Origin: Acidobacteriota bacterium
GTDB taxonomy: Bacteria; Acidobacteriota; Terriglobia; Terriglobales; Acidobacteriaceae
Length of the DNA: 64,000 nt
Direction: 5' to 3'
NCBI GenBank assembly: GCA_018268855.1
Contig: JAFDVR010000004.1
Coordinates: 62,001-126,000 of the forward strand
In this document: positions 15,501 through 23,411 of the stretch, piece by piece
Position numbering within the stretch: the stretch's first letter is position 1
Layout: every line of letters starts with the position of its first letter
Position numbers and translations under genes: made by a program
Notes under the pieces: model-generated
Seen by the model: the letters and a program-made list of their open reading frames with translations, nothing else
What the model was told of the DNA's origin: nothing
Databases searched by the model: none

Positions 15501-18149
15501 TCCGCTGGCCTCGATAACTGCGACAAGCTGTCCCATGGAATCGTAGCCGCGTTTGGTCACATTGCCGCGAGGGTCCTGCTCGTTGGCCCAGTTCGCCGGA
15601 GCAGGTGAGACACCAGTTGGAACATCGCAGACCGACGACGGCTGACCAGCAGTTGCCAATCCGTTATAGCAATACCAGGTGATATTCCCCATCTGGTCCG
15701 TCTGCTTCACCACGCGGCCCAACGCATCGTACTGCATCTGCATAATGCCATCAGTGGTATTCACAGAATTCATCAGAAAGGGATTGCCTTTATTGATCAC
15801 ACGCCCTAGTGAATCGTATGCCGTTATGACGGTGGCACCGTCTGGTGCGATCTGTTCGGTGGGCTTCCAGTTCGTGTCGTAATACGTAGTTGAGGAAAGA
15901 TTTCTGGATATATCAAGCGACGCGGTTTTAGTGGCATGGACGGGCCAGTTGGAGTACGTCAATATTTCATCCGGCGGTCCTGTGACCGACCCACAGTTCC
16001 ATGAATAGTTTGTCGTATTAACGGCACCATCAGCAGTCTGCTTCCATATCTCCGCGCCAATGCAGTCATATTGATATTGCGTACCAATTCGATTGGCAGC
16101 TATATCGTTCGCGTCCGACTGTTGCATGACCCGTCCGCCACAGAGGGAATAAGCTGTCCTCAAAAAGTGTCCCATGGCATCCGTTACGGTTGTAGGAAAT
16201 GCCTGCGTATTCCCGAGGTATGAATCACCACAATCCATTGATCCAACATAATTGTCTGTGTAGTCATATGTCGTAGTCTTCCCCCGTGGACTTATCGACG
16301 TCAGGACATTATCAAAAGCTCCCGTCGTCATCTGGGTAGTTAGCGCGCGTCCATCCAAATAATGTGTTTCCGACTGCAGTGCGGCCCTATTCCACGTATA
16401 TTGCGTCTTCCGCTGCTCGCCCGTGCCATCCTTCGTAACTGTTTCGGAGGTCTTTAGATGAAGAAGATTCCTATGATAAGGACCGTAGTCGTCAGTCTGG
16501 TCGAAGGGATTCGGAGTAATGTAGGTCGAGACAACATCTCGAATTACATTACCATTCTGATCCTTTGTTACCTCATGAATGGGATTAACGTAATAGTCAT
16601 ACGTATAGTGCTTTGTATATAAAAGATGACCATCGATACTAACACTTATATCATCAGGTTTAGGTCGCTTCCCTAAATACGTCGCCGTAACCTCCTTCAA
16701 AACCGTTCCGCTGGACGTCTTTACTATAGTGTGCGCTGGTGCTTCATTCATTGCAAACTGAATGAATTCTGTATCTCCAGTGGGATAGGTAATTGTTCGA
16801 CCTTCATTTATTTTAGTGCTGTAGCTGTAGTGCTCCTCGACAGGATCTACAACGGTTACACCATCATATGTATAGAGATATCGCTCTAATGACTGAGGAC
16901 CTCCATACGGCTGCATACCGCCATACACATAATGAACAGACTTTCCAGACGGCATATTCATCCAATTCAGAAGTGCCGTATTGGTACCATCGCCGTTGTA
17001 ATACCAAAAGAAGTCATAATGGCTACCATTGGGCAATAGGATCTGAGATAACGCCTCGCTGTAACATCCGTTATTGACCGGATGGTGGACAGAATCACAA
17101 GGATTTCCTCCTCCCCACGCAGAGAAGTTCGTAGACTTATAGGAAAAGTAGATGGTTTGGGCTGTTCCACTATCGTCGTGGTAAGTAATCTGAGTTGGAT
17201 GTCCGAAGCTGTTTCGCAGAACCTCCACACCGCGACCAAGGTTGTCCGTCACAACAGTGGATGCATGATCGGCTCCAGGAGAGCCGAAATAATTTCCATG
17301 AGCGTCCGTCGCCATCAGCCATTCGGAGGCACTATACCCATCCGGGTATATCGCGCTTCCGCCATAACCACCATAGATAAAAGAATAATCACTTGTGGCA
17401 AAGTGACCGGTAGAATCAGGTGTGACTGCGAATGTAGAACCGTCGCAACCTAAAATGGTTCCGTAATTTTGTGGATTTTCTTCATTTCCTAAAACAATCA
17501 GATCAGAGGGATTTTTTAGTTTCTTATGAGGTGCACCCAGCACAATTGTTGGATTTGTATTGTTATGGTGCATTGGCAGACTGGCTTCACACATCCAGCT
17601 TTCTTCTTCACAGGTATCTCCATCTGAATCCTCCTCCGTGCAGGCATCTGGATCTCCATCACACTCATCACTCGGTGGTTCTGCCTCACAATCTTCATCA
17701 GGCGGGCAGGCATGGTTGTCATACTCAGGCGGCTCACCGTCGACTTGCAGCTCCGTCATCACCACACCCCGTGGAACGCAGAGCGCAAATAGTTCTCGTA
17801 AGCGAACTTGACTCAGGGATCCATTTCGACTCGGGATTGCATTGGGATCGAAATAGTCGTTCGAGTTGTAGTTGAGGTCAAGTTCGCTTACCCCGCCATT
17901 GGCGGCTTTGAGTCTGACAAGTGGAATCTTTACATTGACGTTGAGGTTATAGACATTCACAGTCTCTACGTCACTGCCCTGAAAATATGCCGCTGTTAAA
18001 CCGCCTCCCGGGCCGCCTGTGGTAGAGATACCATTGGAATCTATCGTCTGCGCAACCAGACCACGTGAGACAGTTATTGACCCAAGCAGCGCCAGCGTAC
18101 TGGCACAACGTAAAGCTGCCGCACCCTTTGTTCCCCAAAATTTGATCAT
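12600..18149 (-). CDS. Full-length secreted Rhs/YD-repeat polymorphic toxin
   Basis: 1849 residues. Begins with a Sec-type signal (MIKFWGTKGAAALRC, hydrophobic core, cleavage near GLVAQ). An unusual acidic Cys-rich loop lies at about residues 138-192. YD/Rhs repeats fill the middle (for example YDSLGRVINKGNP, YDALGRVVKQTDQMGN, YDSMGQLVAVIEASG), as expected for the cocoon-like shell that houses the toxin. The Rhs core ends with GKERDRESGLDYFGARYYAS and NNPLSKNDPDGH (about residue 1665). The 184-residue tip ends SGFLRNYLGKSVPELEKGIS ... EQYQQGLMNKWKNDIARQQQ, a helical C-terminal domain without nuclease motifs that I cannot assign. No VgrG or PAAR gene is nearby, so export by Sec rather than type VI delivery is likely. 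Translation is coupled to the upstream gene (ATGA overlap). Confidence 0.9.
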   Translation of the reverse strand: MIKFWGTKGAAALRCASTLALLGSITVSRGLVAQTIDSNGISTTGGPGGGLTAAYFQGSDVETVNVYNLNVNVKIPLVRLKAANGGVSELDLNYNSNDYFDPNAIPSRNGSLSQVRLRELFALCVPRGVVMTELQVDGEPPEYDNHACPPDEDCEAEPPSDECDGDPDACTEEDSDGDTCEEESWMCEASLPMHHNNTNPTIVLGAPHKKLKNPSDLIVLGNEENPQNYGTILGCDGSTFAVTPDSTGHFATSDYSFIYGGYGGSAIYPDGYSASEWLMATDAHGNYFGSPGADHASTVVTDNLGRGVEVLRNSFGHPTQITYHDDSGTAQTIYFSYKSTNFSAWGGGNPCDSVHHPVNNGCYSEALSQILLPNGSHYDFFWYYNGDGTNTALLNWMNMPSGKSVHYVYGGMQPYGGPQSLERYLYTYDGVTVVDPVEEHYSYSTKINEGRTITYPTGDTEFIQFAMNEAPAHTIVKTSSGTVLKEVTATYLGKRPKPDDISVSIDGHLLYTKHYTYDYYVNPIHEVTKDQNGNVIRDVVSTYITPNPFDQTDDYGPYHRNLLHLKTSETVTKDGTGEQRKTQYTWNRAALQSETHYLDGRALTTQMTTGAFDNVLTSISPRGKTTTYDYTDNYVGSMDCGDSYLGNTQAFPTTVTDAMGHFLRTAYSLCGGRVMQQSDANDIAANRIGTQYQYDCIGAEIWKQTADGAVNTTNYSWNCGSVTGPPDEILTYSNWPVHATKTASLDISRNLSSTTYYDTNWKPTEQIAPDGATVITAYDSLGRVINKGNPFLMNSVNTTDGIMQMQYDALGRVVKQTDQMGNITWYCYNGLATAGQPSSVCDVPTGVSPAPANWANEQDPRGNVTKRGYDSMGQLVAVIEASGALTQYAYDAFGNLKSVVQSGIAGTDVPRTARTFEYDTLNRLTSSTNPETGTITYVYDDDNNLLSKTDARGQVVSYTYDALNRVKTKSLNNAVVDEFYYDGEPIPLVGQPYSGPSANLIGRLSGTRSHNPSITNDCNPTTKQCNDEYFSYDSMGRIKEVFGGTPAEWGYAGHHIYAAYDLAGNLTDLTYPSGRQIVQHYDSAGRLDWVKAGTSTTPGNPYLSSITYLPDGTPQTITYGNNVVEALAKNSRLQPCRSQLAPSSDLAHPFMDRRYFYSNTGNANGDECNPVAGNNGNIYAINDALNAPHTQTFQYDALNRITQWDTMMLNQFRQQKFNYDSFGNINQTSTYGPQPPSDNPLTFPAPYNPSSWPYDASNHLLASTFHCLPLGVSGTPGMVSGYDASGNTLCAGTANSDAKAYVWDADSRLTELWGQQNNNTYAKKAMYTYGADGNRVHADQLDGNGNITSWREYIRFGGQVLSEIEGAGVWNPANQRWTDYIYAGGKRVARIASSEKVLQVSGTYNGGWTGVSYTIAAPQMANYMFHDGDQLVVRQRQTGNTHGGILIWADGVTTTLADQDGQPSDDDTVLNTWHNRVISLHELANKTYSGIWFGGGLSGGNFTQQFASIAVVSADGSVHTIFNGGEESPTYVNGPASTGANVSIAADDASIRYYASDHLGTAQMELSAGGWPVWKGEFAPFGQELSDPSSTTNRYKFTGKERDRESGLDYFGARYYASTVGRWMSPDWAQKAEPVPYAKMDDPQSLNLYGYVGNNPLSKNDPDGHCDANGGGLCSAWDHFAGAIGEVLNVVPDTINLGIRGFNAVSNTMNGPQLDMLRRIEPDAHASISGTRAGAVASFAVPIGGELKGLRMASETSTVLREAMSGGAHSGFLRNYLGKSVPELEKGISSIGKQIAEHEQKLANPGKFVKDWGSRSEQYQQGLMNKWKNDIARQQQQQEILQHIKDAKE
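13155..14257 (-). repeat. Rhs core segment of the parent gene shared with orphan copies
   Basis: This 1.1-kb part of the full-length Rhs gene is the source copy of the repeats at 3850-4799 and 10060-11157. Its last roughly 300 bases (up to the DPDGH delimiter) also recur in the cassettes at 1677, 5821 and 7735, and its last roughly 190 bases in those at 308 and 11570. Confidence 0.85.
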
Positions 18150-18940
18150 TGTTCTACCCGCACAGATTGAATGTGATAAATGTGCTTTATATCGGCCTGC
18201 ATGGTTATAATTGTCGAAGGCATCAGGCCTCTATTTATCGTTGTATAGTTCCCAAACTCAAGTATCCTAGCGAATGTGTCTGTATGCTCACATCCGGCAA
18301 GGCGGACGATTGCGCGGACCAGGGTCGCCGCTTCCGTATCTATTGTGAGATCGACGATGGCACCTGCCTGCTTCTGCGCCAACAAACTGAAACTCCGGTT
18401 TACTGGAGCAATGCGAATTGTTGTTTGACTTCCATTCGAGTTCACGACGGTTATTGAAGACGTCTCCGCAGAAGCTGGATCGATAGCCAGAACCGGTATG
18501 AGGTCGCCTAATGAACGTCCAAAATGAGCGGTATGCTTCCCTGGCACCCGTGTAGCCGTGCCACCGGCACCCTGAGTTTTCGTGATTCTTTGAGCAGAAC
18601 CTTGCTTCACCCGGAACAATCGCACATGACCTTTACCTTCGATCGCATGAAATGGCCAGGATGCCTTCACAGCACCATCTTCTATGCGATCCACGGTACC
18701 TCTTAGTGAAATTCGCGCAGACGTTGACGACAAAACAAGGCCTTGGGCAAGAACTCTGTTCAACAATGCCTCTGCTGCTGGATCATGAACTGCTTTTGTG
18801 GCAGGAAAGATGCACAAAGGAAATTCAGGGCTTCCAAGCTGAGGCCCGCTTGCCGGAGCCTGTGACTGGCTGTTCAGAGAAGTGGAAGTAAAAGCAAAAA
18901 GGCATAGCGCCGTCAACAACGAGACAGATCTAATTCGCAT
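18146..18940 (-). CDS. Secreted Rhs-associated protein of unknown function
   Basis: 264 residues from the ATG at 18940, which gives a clean signal peptide (MRIRSVSLLTALCLFAFTST, cleavage near SQS). A longer frame to 19000 would put a charged, Cys-containing leader before it. The stop overlaps the Rhs start (ATGA, 18146-18149), so the two are co-translated. Visible content: LFRVKQGSAQRITKTQGAGG, LGDLIPVLAIDP and a C-terminal beta-rich part (YTTINRGLMPSTIITMQAD). No known domain recognised. It could be a periplasmic or outer-membrane partner for Rhs export or maturation; that is inferred only from the coupling. Confidence 0.75.
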   Translation of the reverse strand: MRIRSVSLLTALCLFAFTSTSLNSQSQAPASGPQLGSPEFPLCIFPATKAVHDPAAEALLNRVLAQGLVLSSTSARISLRGTVDRIEDGAVKASWPFHAIEGKGHVRLFRVKQGSAQRITKTQGAGGTATRVPGKHTAHFGRSLGDLIPVLAIDPASAETSSITVVNSNGSQTTIRIAPVNRSFSLLAQKQAGAIVDLTIDTEAATLVRAIVRLAGCEHTDTFARILEFGNYTTINRGLMPSTIITMQADIKHIYHIQSVRVEQ

Positions 18941-19043
18941 GAATCTCAACCTTTGGCAGCAAATAGAACATTCAGCAGACCGCCCCCGATCGAAGCGCAC
19001 AGAGCGTGATTCGAAGAAGCCTTATGTTGTCTGAAGAATCACA

Positions 19044-19073
19044 AAGCTAAGACTGATGATTCAATCTTGTCAA
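19044..19073 (-). promoter_or_regulatory. Candidate promoter of the Rhs operon
   Basis: On the minus strand TTGACA (19068-19073) is followed after 18 bases by TAGCTT (19044-19049), about 105 bases before the ATG at 18940. The -35 is perfect and the -10 is weak (3/6). The 326-base divergent gap 18941-19266 is otherwise AT-rich, with no gene or hairpin that I can support. Confidence 0.35.
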
Positions 19074-19266
19074 CAAAAATATTCTTGCTTCTCCCACTTC
19101 TCGAGTATGCGTGAACAATATCAGAATCCGAGAAGTAACGATCCATCAGAAAATACCAATCTCATGCAGCAGATATATGTGCAGCAGTAACTACATTTAA
19201 CCTTGGCCCTGAAACGTGTACGATTACTTGTCCTTGTAGTACTCGTAAAAACGGTTCTCACCCCAT

Positions 19267-20940
19267 ATGTATCGAAAGTTCCATCGCTATTACCTTTGGA
19301 TTATCAGCGGATGTCTGTTGATTCCTGCGTTGAGCAATGCACAGTGCATATTTCCTATCACGAATAAAACACGCACCATCACGTATCGATTTACCCCAGA
19401 CAATGCCAGCCATACGGGAGTGCTGCATGTCACGGTCCAGTTCTACACAGGAAAGAAGGGAAATCAGCCGATACAAATTCCTACGCGCTGGGCTAATGAA
19501 AATTTTTATGCCATTACAAATTTGCGTGCCGCCTCAGAGCACGCGTCAATTAAGAATTCCAGCGGGCAGGATTCTGTCGTTGTCTATGCGCCTGCTAATA
19601 GCACTGTTATCTTGACATACGATTTACGCAAAGACTGGATCGGGTCACTTGCTCAACCAATGCAATTTCATCCTATCGTGATGCCGTCATACTTCCAATT
19701 CACCGGTAGCAATGCACTCATCAAGCCAGAAATTGATGATGCTGCGATCACCACAGTTAATTTTGATTGGGAAAATCTACCCGTTGACTGGACAATCGCA
19801 ACAAGTTTTGGCGCAGGGGAAAGGGGCCAAGAGCGCTGCCAATCGCACACAGGCCCATGGCGAGAAGTAAATCAGGGCCTGTATGCCGCTGGTGATTTCC
19901 GCCTCTATCACTTTATGATTGGCCCTCAGGCTGCCATATTAGCTATCCGAGGATCATGGCTATTTACGGATCAGCAGGCGATTGAAAAGATCCAACAGAC
20001 AGTGGGAACCGTGCGTCGTTTCTGGCATGACAAAGGACCGTCTTATTTCCTGGTCACAGTGCTACCGTATGATCGTGATCGCGGTAGCAGTAATGGCAGC
20101 GCTTTTACAAATGCCTTCTGGATGTATTTGTCGCGTCTCGATAATCTCGACAAATTATTACCGCAGCTTACCCACGAAGCATTTCATGCCTGGAATCCAA
20201 TGCGAATGGGATTTATCCCCATCGGAGAGTACGATCATCTCAAGTGGTTCAAAGAAGGAGTCACAGAATACTATGCACAATTAGTGCTGCTTCGTGCTGG
20301 GAAGATGGATACAAAACAATATGTCACTTCGCTCAACGATGACCTGAGTCGATTTGCCACTTCAAACAGCGAATATGTGCGTGGTCGAATTATCGCTTTA
20401 TGGCTTGACGGAGAGATTCGGAAGGAGAGTAACAACAAACATTCTCTCGATGACATGATGTTTGCCATGCTGCGCAAGAACCACAAACCGCTGACTGAGG
20501 AACGCGTCTTGAAGACCGCTGCACAGTTTGTCTCTGAAGGCGCGGTACAGACTCTAAAACAAGCCGCTGAGCAACATGGTCCTCTCTCCGCTCCGAAAAG
20601 GGCTCCAGGTCTGCCAGCCTGCATTCAAGCCCAACTGCACACCGTGCCAGAGTTTAATCTCGGTTTCGATTACGTGACAACCCGCAGGACAGCAATCGTG
20701 AGCGGTGTTGTTCCAGGTGGGGCTGCCGATGTCGCAGGGCTGCGCAATGGCCAAGAGATTAGAGCTATGTCTGTCTTAAATGGAGACGCAAGCAGACCAG
20801 CGAACTTGAAGGTTGTGACCAGCAGTGGCATCCGAACAATCGAATATATGCCACGCGGGAGAATGATATCCATCTGGCGGTATACGGCTGAATCAGGTAC
20901 GCATACATACTGCAGCGTTGTGAGTCCCGAAGGCTACTAG
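19267..20940 (+). CDS. Secreted M61-family metallopeptidase with PDZ domain
   Basis: 557 residues. Signal peptide (YYLWIISGCLLIPALSNAQ). The catalytic zinc motif HEAFH is at residues 303-307, followed by WFKEGVTEYYAQ, where Glu-330 or Glu-334 supplies the third ligand; this is the HExxH...E layout of glycyl-aminopeptidase (M61) proteins. N-terminal beta-rich domain (about 30-180), central helical catalytic domain, then a PDZ-like segment (VSGVVPGGAADVAGLRNGQE) near residues 470-540. Length suits the family. Predicted periplasmic or extracellular aminopeptidase. Divergent from the Rhs operon; a role in processing Rhs is possible but unproven. No strong ribosome-binding site is visible. Confidence 0.85.
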   Translation: MYRKFHRYYLWIISGCLLIPALSNAQCIFPITNKTRTITYRFTPDNASHTGVLHVTVQFYTGKKGNQPIQIPTRWANENFYAITNLRAASEHASIKNSSGQDSVVVYAPANSTVILTYDLRKDWIGSLAQPMQFHPIVMPSYFQFTGSNALIKPEIDDAAITTVNFDWENLPVDWTIATSFGAGERGQERCQSHTGPWREVNQGLYAAGDFRLYHFMIGPQAAILAIRGSWLFTDQQAIEKIQQTVGTVRRFWHDKGPSYFLVTVLPYDRDRGSSNGSAFTNAFWMYLSRLDNLDKLLPQLTHEAFHAWNPMRMGFIPIGEYDHLKWFKEGVTEYYAQLVLLRAGKMDTKQYVTSLNDDLSRFATSNSEYVRGRIIALWLDGEIRKESNNKHSLDDMMFAMLRKNHKPLTEERVLKTAAQFVSEGAVQTLKQAAEQHGPLSAPKRAPGLPACIQAQLHTVPEFNLGFDYVTTRRTAIVSGVVPGGAADVAGLRNGQEIRAMSVLNGDASRPANLKVVTSSGIRTIEYMPRGRMISIWRYTAESGTHTYCSVVSPEGY

Positions 20941-21080
20941 ATAGACGTGTCACATACTCAAGACCTTTTATAGGCATCCTAGATGTGGAGTTCAGGGAAA
21001 TAGCCAAGCAATTGGACCTTTGTGGCCCCACGCGAGGGCCCAGTTGGACCCACAATTTCCGCTAAATGTAAGAAAGGAAA

Positions 21081-21157
21081 TGGTCGGGACGACTAGATTC
21101 GAACTAGCGACCTCACCCACCCCAAGGGTGCGCTCTACCAGGCTGAGCCACGTCCCG
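21081..21157 (-). tRNA. tRNA-Pro (anticodon GGG)
   Basis: Read on the minus strand: acceptor stem CGGGACG / CGTCCCG, D-arm GCTCAGCCTGGTAGAGC, anticodon arm CACCC-TTGGGGT-GGGTG (anticodon GGG after T33), T-arm GCTAG-TTCGAAT-CTAGT, discriminator A and an encoded CCA. All four stems pair. No integrase or att repeat is visible beside it. Confidence 0.95.
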
Positions 21158-21226
21158 ACTAGGAAGAAGAAGCGCGCTGTATCGCAAGCGCGCGGGGTAT
21201 CTTTCTTTTCCAGTGTACACGACAGA

Positions 21227-21829
21227 CTAGAAGCCCGGTCCATGCTTTCCGCGGAAGTGAAAGCGGTAACGAACACCCAGGGAGAACGCCATCGGATGGA
21301 ACTTTGGCGATTGTGGATCGACCCGCCAACTCTGCACAATGGCATCCGCTCGAACCGCCCAGCGCGGCGTTAACTGATAGTCCAGGCCACCGCCATAGCC
21401 CATCACAATGGAGTTGTCTTTTGCGTACGGAACCCCGTTAATGATTTCGGGATTGTTGTATTTGATCGTTCCCATGCCAATCTGGAAGGTCGCATACGGG
21501 TGGAACCTCCCGTAATCCAACTCCACGCGCGGGCCCACAGTGTATGTATATTGATTGCTCACACGGCCGCCCGATCCCAGAACACGAAACTCCAGTCCTG
21601 GTTCCAATCGGCCAAAGGCGCCTATGTTTGCGTCCGCGCCTATGGTGCCGCCCGCGTTTCTGAGCGCGCCCCCGTAGTCAGGGCGCACGTAGCTGAGCAT
21701 TCCAAATGCCTGTAGCCGTATCTTCTGCCTGGCTGTTGCATTGGCCTGGGCACTTGCGGCGGTGGCTATGGCCGCAAGTGCGCACAGTGTAATCAGCCGT
21801 AGAGTTCGATGCATTCCGTGCTTCGTCAC
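21227..21829 (-). CDS. Outer-membrane beta-barrel protein
   Basis: 200 residues with a signal peptide (MHRTLRLITLCALAAIATAA, cleavage near SAQA; ATG M6 is also possible as start). The mature part alternates polar and aromatic residues in strands (LQAFGMLSYVRPDYGG, PYATFQIGMGTIKYNN, YGGGLDYQLTPRWAVRADAI) and ends FSLGVRYRFHF, the amphipathic C-terminal strand with a terminal aromatic expected for BAM substrates. Matches the general OmpA/OprF-like eight-stranded barrel type. Specific function unknown. Confidence 0.8.
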   Translation of the reverse strand: MTKHGMHRTLRLITLCALAAIATAASAQANATARQKIRLQAFGMLSYVRPDYGGALRNAGGTIGADANIGAFGRLEPGLEFRVLGSGGRVSNQYTYTVGPRVELDYGRFHPYATFQIGMGTIKYNNPEIINGVPYAKDNSIVMGYGGGLDYQLTPRWAVRADAIVQSWRVDPQSPKFHPMAFSLGVRYRFHFRGKHGPGF

Positions 21830-21908
21830 AGGAGATAGGACGCATCATGCCTTAGTGAGGCGCACCAGCAACAGCTACGCCGTTTCGCGACTTTCGCAAT
21901 CGGGACAA

Positions 21909-23234
21909 CTACTTACCGACAGCACTGATTTCTCGATTTTTCCAACCGCCGCGGAGAAAGTCGGGAAATTGTTGTGGAGCGCTGCCATGCGCTACGGATG
22001 CGATGCTGAGCGGACCTACGCTCGACCATAACGCAGCATCGTATACATCCATGTCTGGCGCCAGACCGTTGCGGAAGTTCTCGAGCAAGCGATAGAGCAT
22101 GATGAAGTCCATGCCGCCGTGGCCGCCGAGCTTCTTCGCAATCTGGCCCATCTTTGTCCAAAGCGGATGCTCGTACTGCTTGAAGCCGCTCAGGTCGGCC
22201 CACTTCTCTCCGCCCGGCTGTCCATCAAAATAGATGCGCGGGGGATAGTCCATGAACTGGCCCTTCACACCGCCTAACGCATTGATACGGCTGTATGGCG
22301 TTGGGTTTGAGACGTCGTGTTTCACCGTGATGGTCAAACCCTTGACCGTTTTAATAAGCGACGTGTTCATATCACCTTCCACGTAGCGCTCTTTCCATTT
22401 CGGATCTCCAGCGGGCACGTGTTCCGCGCGATACGCGGCAAGGCCACGCGCGGGAGAACTCATGGAAACGATATGGCTGAAGTTGTCTCCGCGAAGAATA
22501 CCCATGTAATTGGCAACCGGGCCGAGCCCATGCGTGGGATAAAGATTGCCGTTGCGCAGCGTGTTCTCCGTGCGCCGCCACAGGCCTTCATGCGCATTGC
22601 CGAAGAGCTCTTCGCGCAGATCATGCAGGTAAGCGCCCTCGCCCCAGAGCAGATCGCCAAAGCGTCCGTCCTGCGCCATGCGTAGGACAAGCGTTTCGTT
22701 GTAGCCGTAGCAGCAGTTCTCCAGCATCATGCAGTGGCGGCGCGTCTTCTCCGACACATGCACGATCTGCCAGCACTCTTCCAGCGTGCGCACCGCAGGC
22801 ACTTCCACGCAGACGTGCTTGCCATGCTCCATCGCGGCAACCGCCATGCGCGCATGCCAGCTCCACGGCGTAGCAACGATCACCAGGTCCACATCGCCGC
22901 GCTTTACTAGCTTTTCATACGCATGATCGCCATCGGTATACAGCTCAGGAGTAGGCTGGCCGGTCTTCTCCACCATGGCCTGCGCCTTCTTTGCATACTC
23001 CGGGACAATGTCGCAGATGGCGACGATCTTCGCCTCCGCACCCAGCATGTTCTTCAACAGCGCCGTGCCGCGATTACCCACACCGATAAATGCGACGCGC
23101 GGGTCCTTACGTTCAAAACGTACACCGGCCATCGAATGGAAGGGAGCGGCTTTCGCCGCTCCACTATGTGCAGCCGCGACCCGGGCTGCGCCCATCGCAC
23201 TTAGTCCTACAAATTTCCGCCTTGAGATATCCAT
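21909..23234 (-). CDS. Tat-exported Gfo/Idh/MocA-family protein, GH109-like
   Basis: 441 residues. N-terminus MDISRRKFVGLSAMGAARVA is a twin-arginine signal (SRRKFVG). A Rossmann NAD-binding segment follows (VAFIGVGNRGTALLKNMLGA, then VAICDIVPEYAKKAQAM), with GDVDLVIVATPWSWHARMAV and GKHVCVEVPAVRTLEECWQI. Mature MLENCCYGYNETLVLRMAQD and the His-containing loops resemble GH109 glycosidases (alpha-N-acetylgalactosaminidase type), which use NAD+ in hydrolysis. Predicted periplasmic sugar-processing enzyme. Transcribed away from the symporter/isomerase genes next door, with which it probably shares a substrate pathway. Confidence 0.85.
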   Translation of the reverse strand: MDISRRKFVGLSAMGAARVAAAHSGAAKAAPFHSMAGVRFERKDPRVAFIGVGNRGTALLKNMLGAEAKIVAICDIVPEYAKKAQAMVEKTGQPTPELYTDGDHAYEKLVKRGDVDLVIVATPWSWHARMAVAAMEHGKHVCVEVPAVRTLEECWQIVHVSEKTRRHCMMLENCCYGYNETLVLRMAQDGRFGDLLWGEGAYLHDLREELFGNAHEGLWRRTENTLRNGNLYPTHGLGPVANYMGILRGDNFSHIVSMSSPARGLAAYRAEHVPAGDPKWKERYVEGDMNTSLIKTVKGLTITVKHDVSNPTPYSRINALGGVKGQFMDYPPRIYFDGQPGGEKWADLSGFKQYEHPLWTKMGQIAKKLGGHGGMDFIMLYRLLENFRNGLAPDMDVYDAALWSSVGPLSIASVAHGSAPQQFPDFLRGGWKNREISAVGK

Positions 23235-23411
23235 CTCTTGCCCGCCATGATTGCTGCTGGTTGCAGTAGGTCACCATAATAGAAATAAAAAGATGAAAAA
23301 GACAATAGAGCGTAATGCATTGCAAGCGCCTTCCAGGATTTGGAACAATGCTCAAAGGAGTCCACTGCCATTATTGGTATCGATTCCAATTTCTGCTGAC
23401 GAAGATATCGT

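Noticed and set aside
308..18149. Type VI secretion island
   Set aside because: No VgrG, PAAR, Hcp, EagR or sheath gene is visible; the parent Rhs has a Sec signal.
21081..21157. tRNA-Pro as an integration site for the Rhs island
   Set aside because: No integrase and no repeated tRNA 3' end found near 1-19000; the M61 gene lies between.
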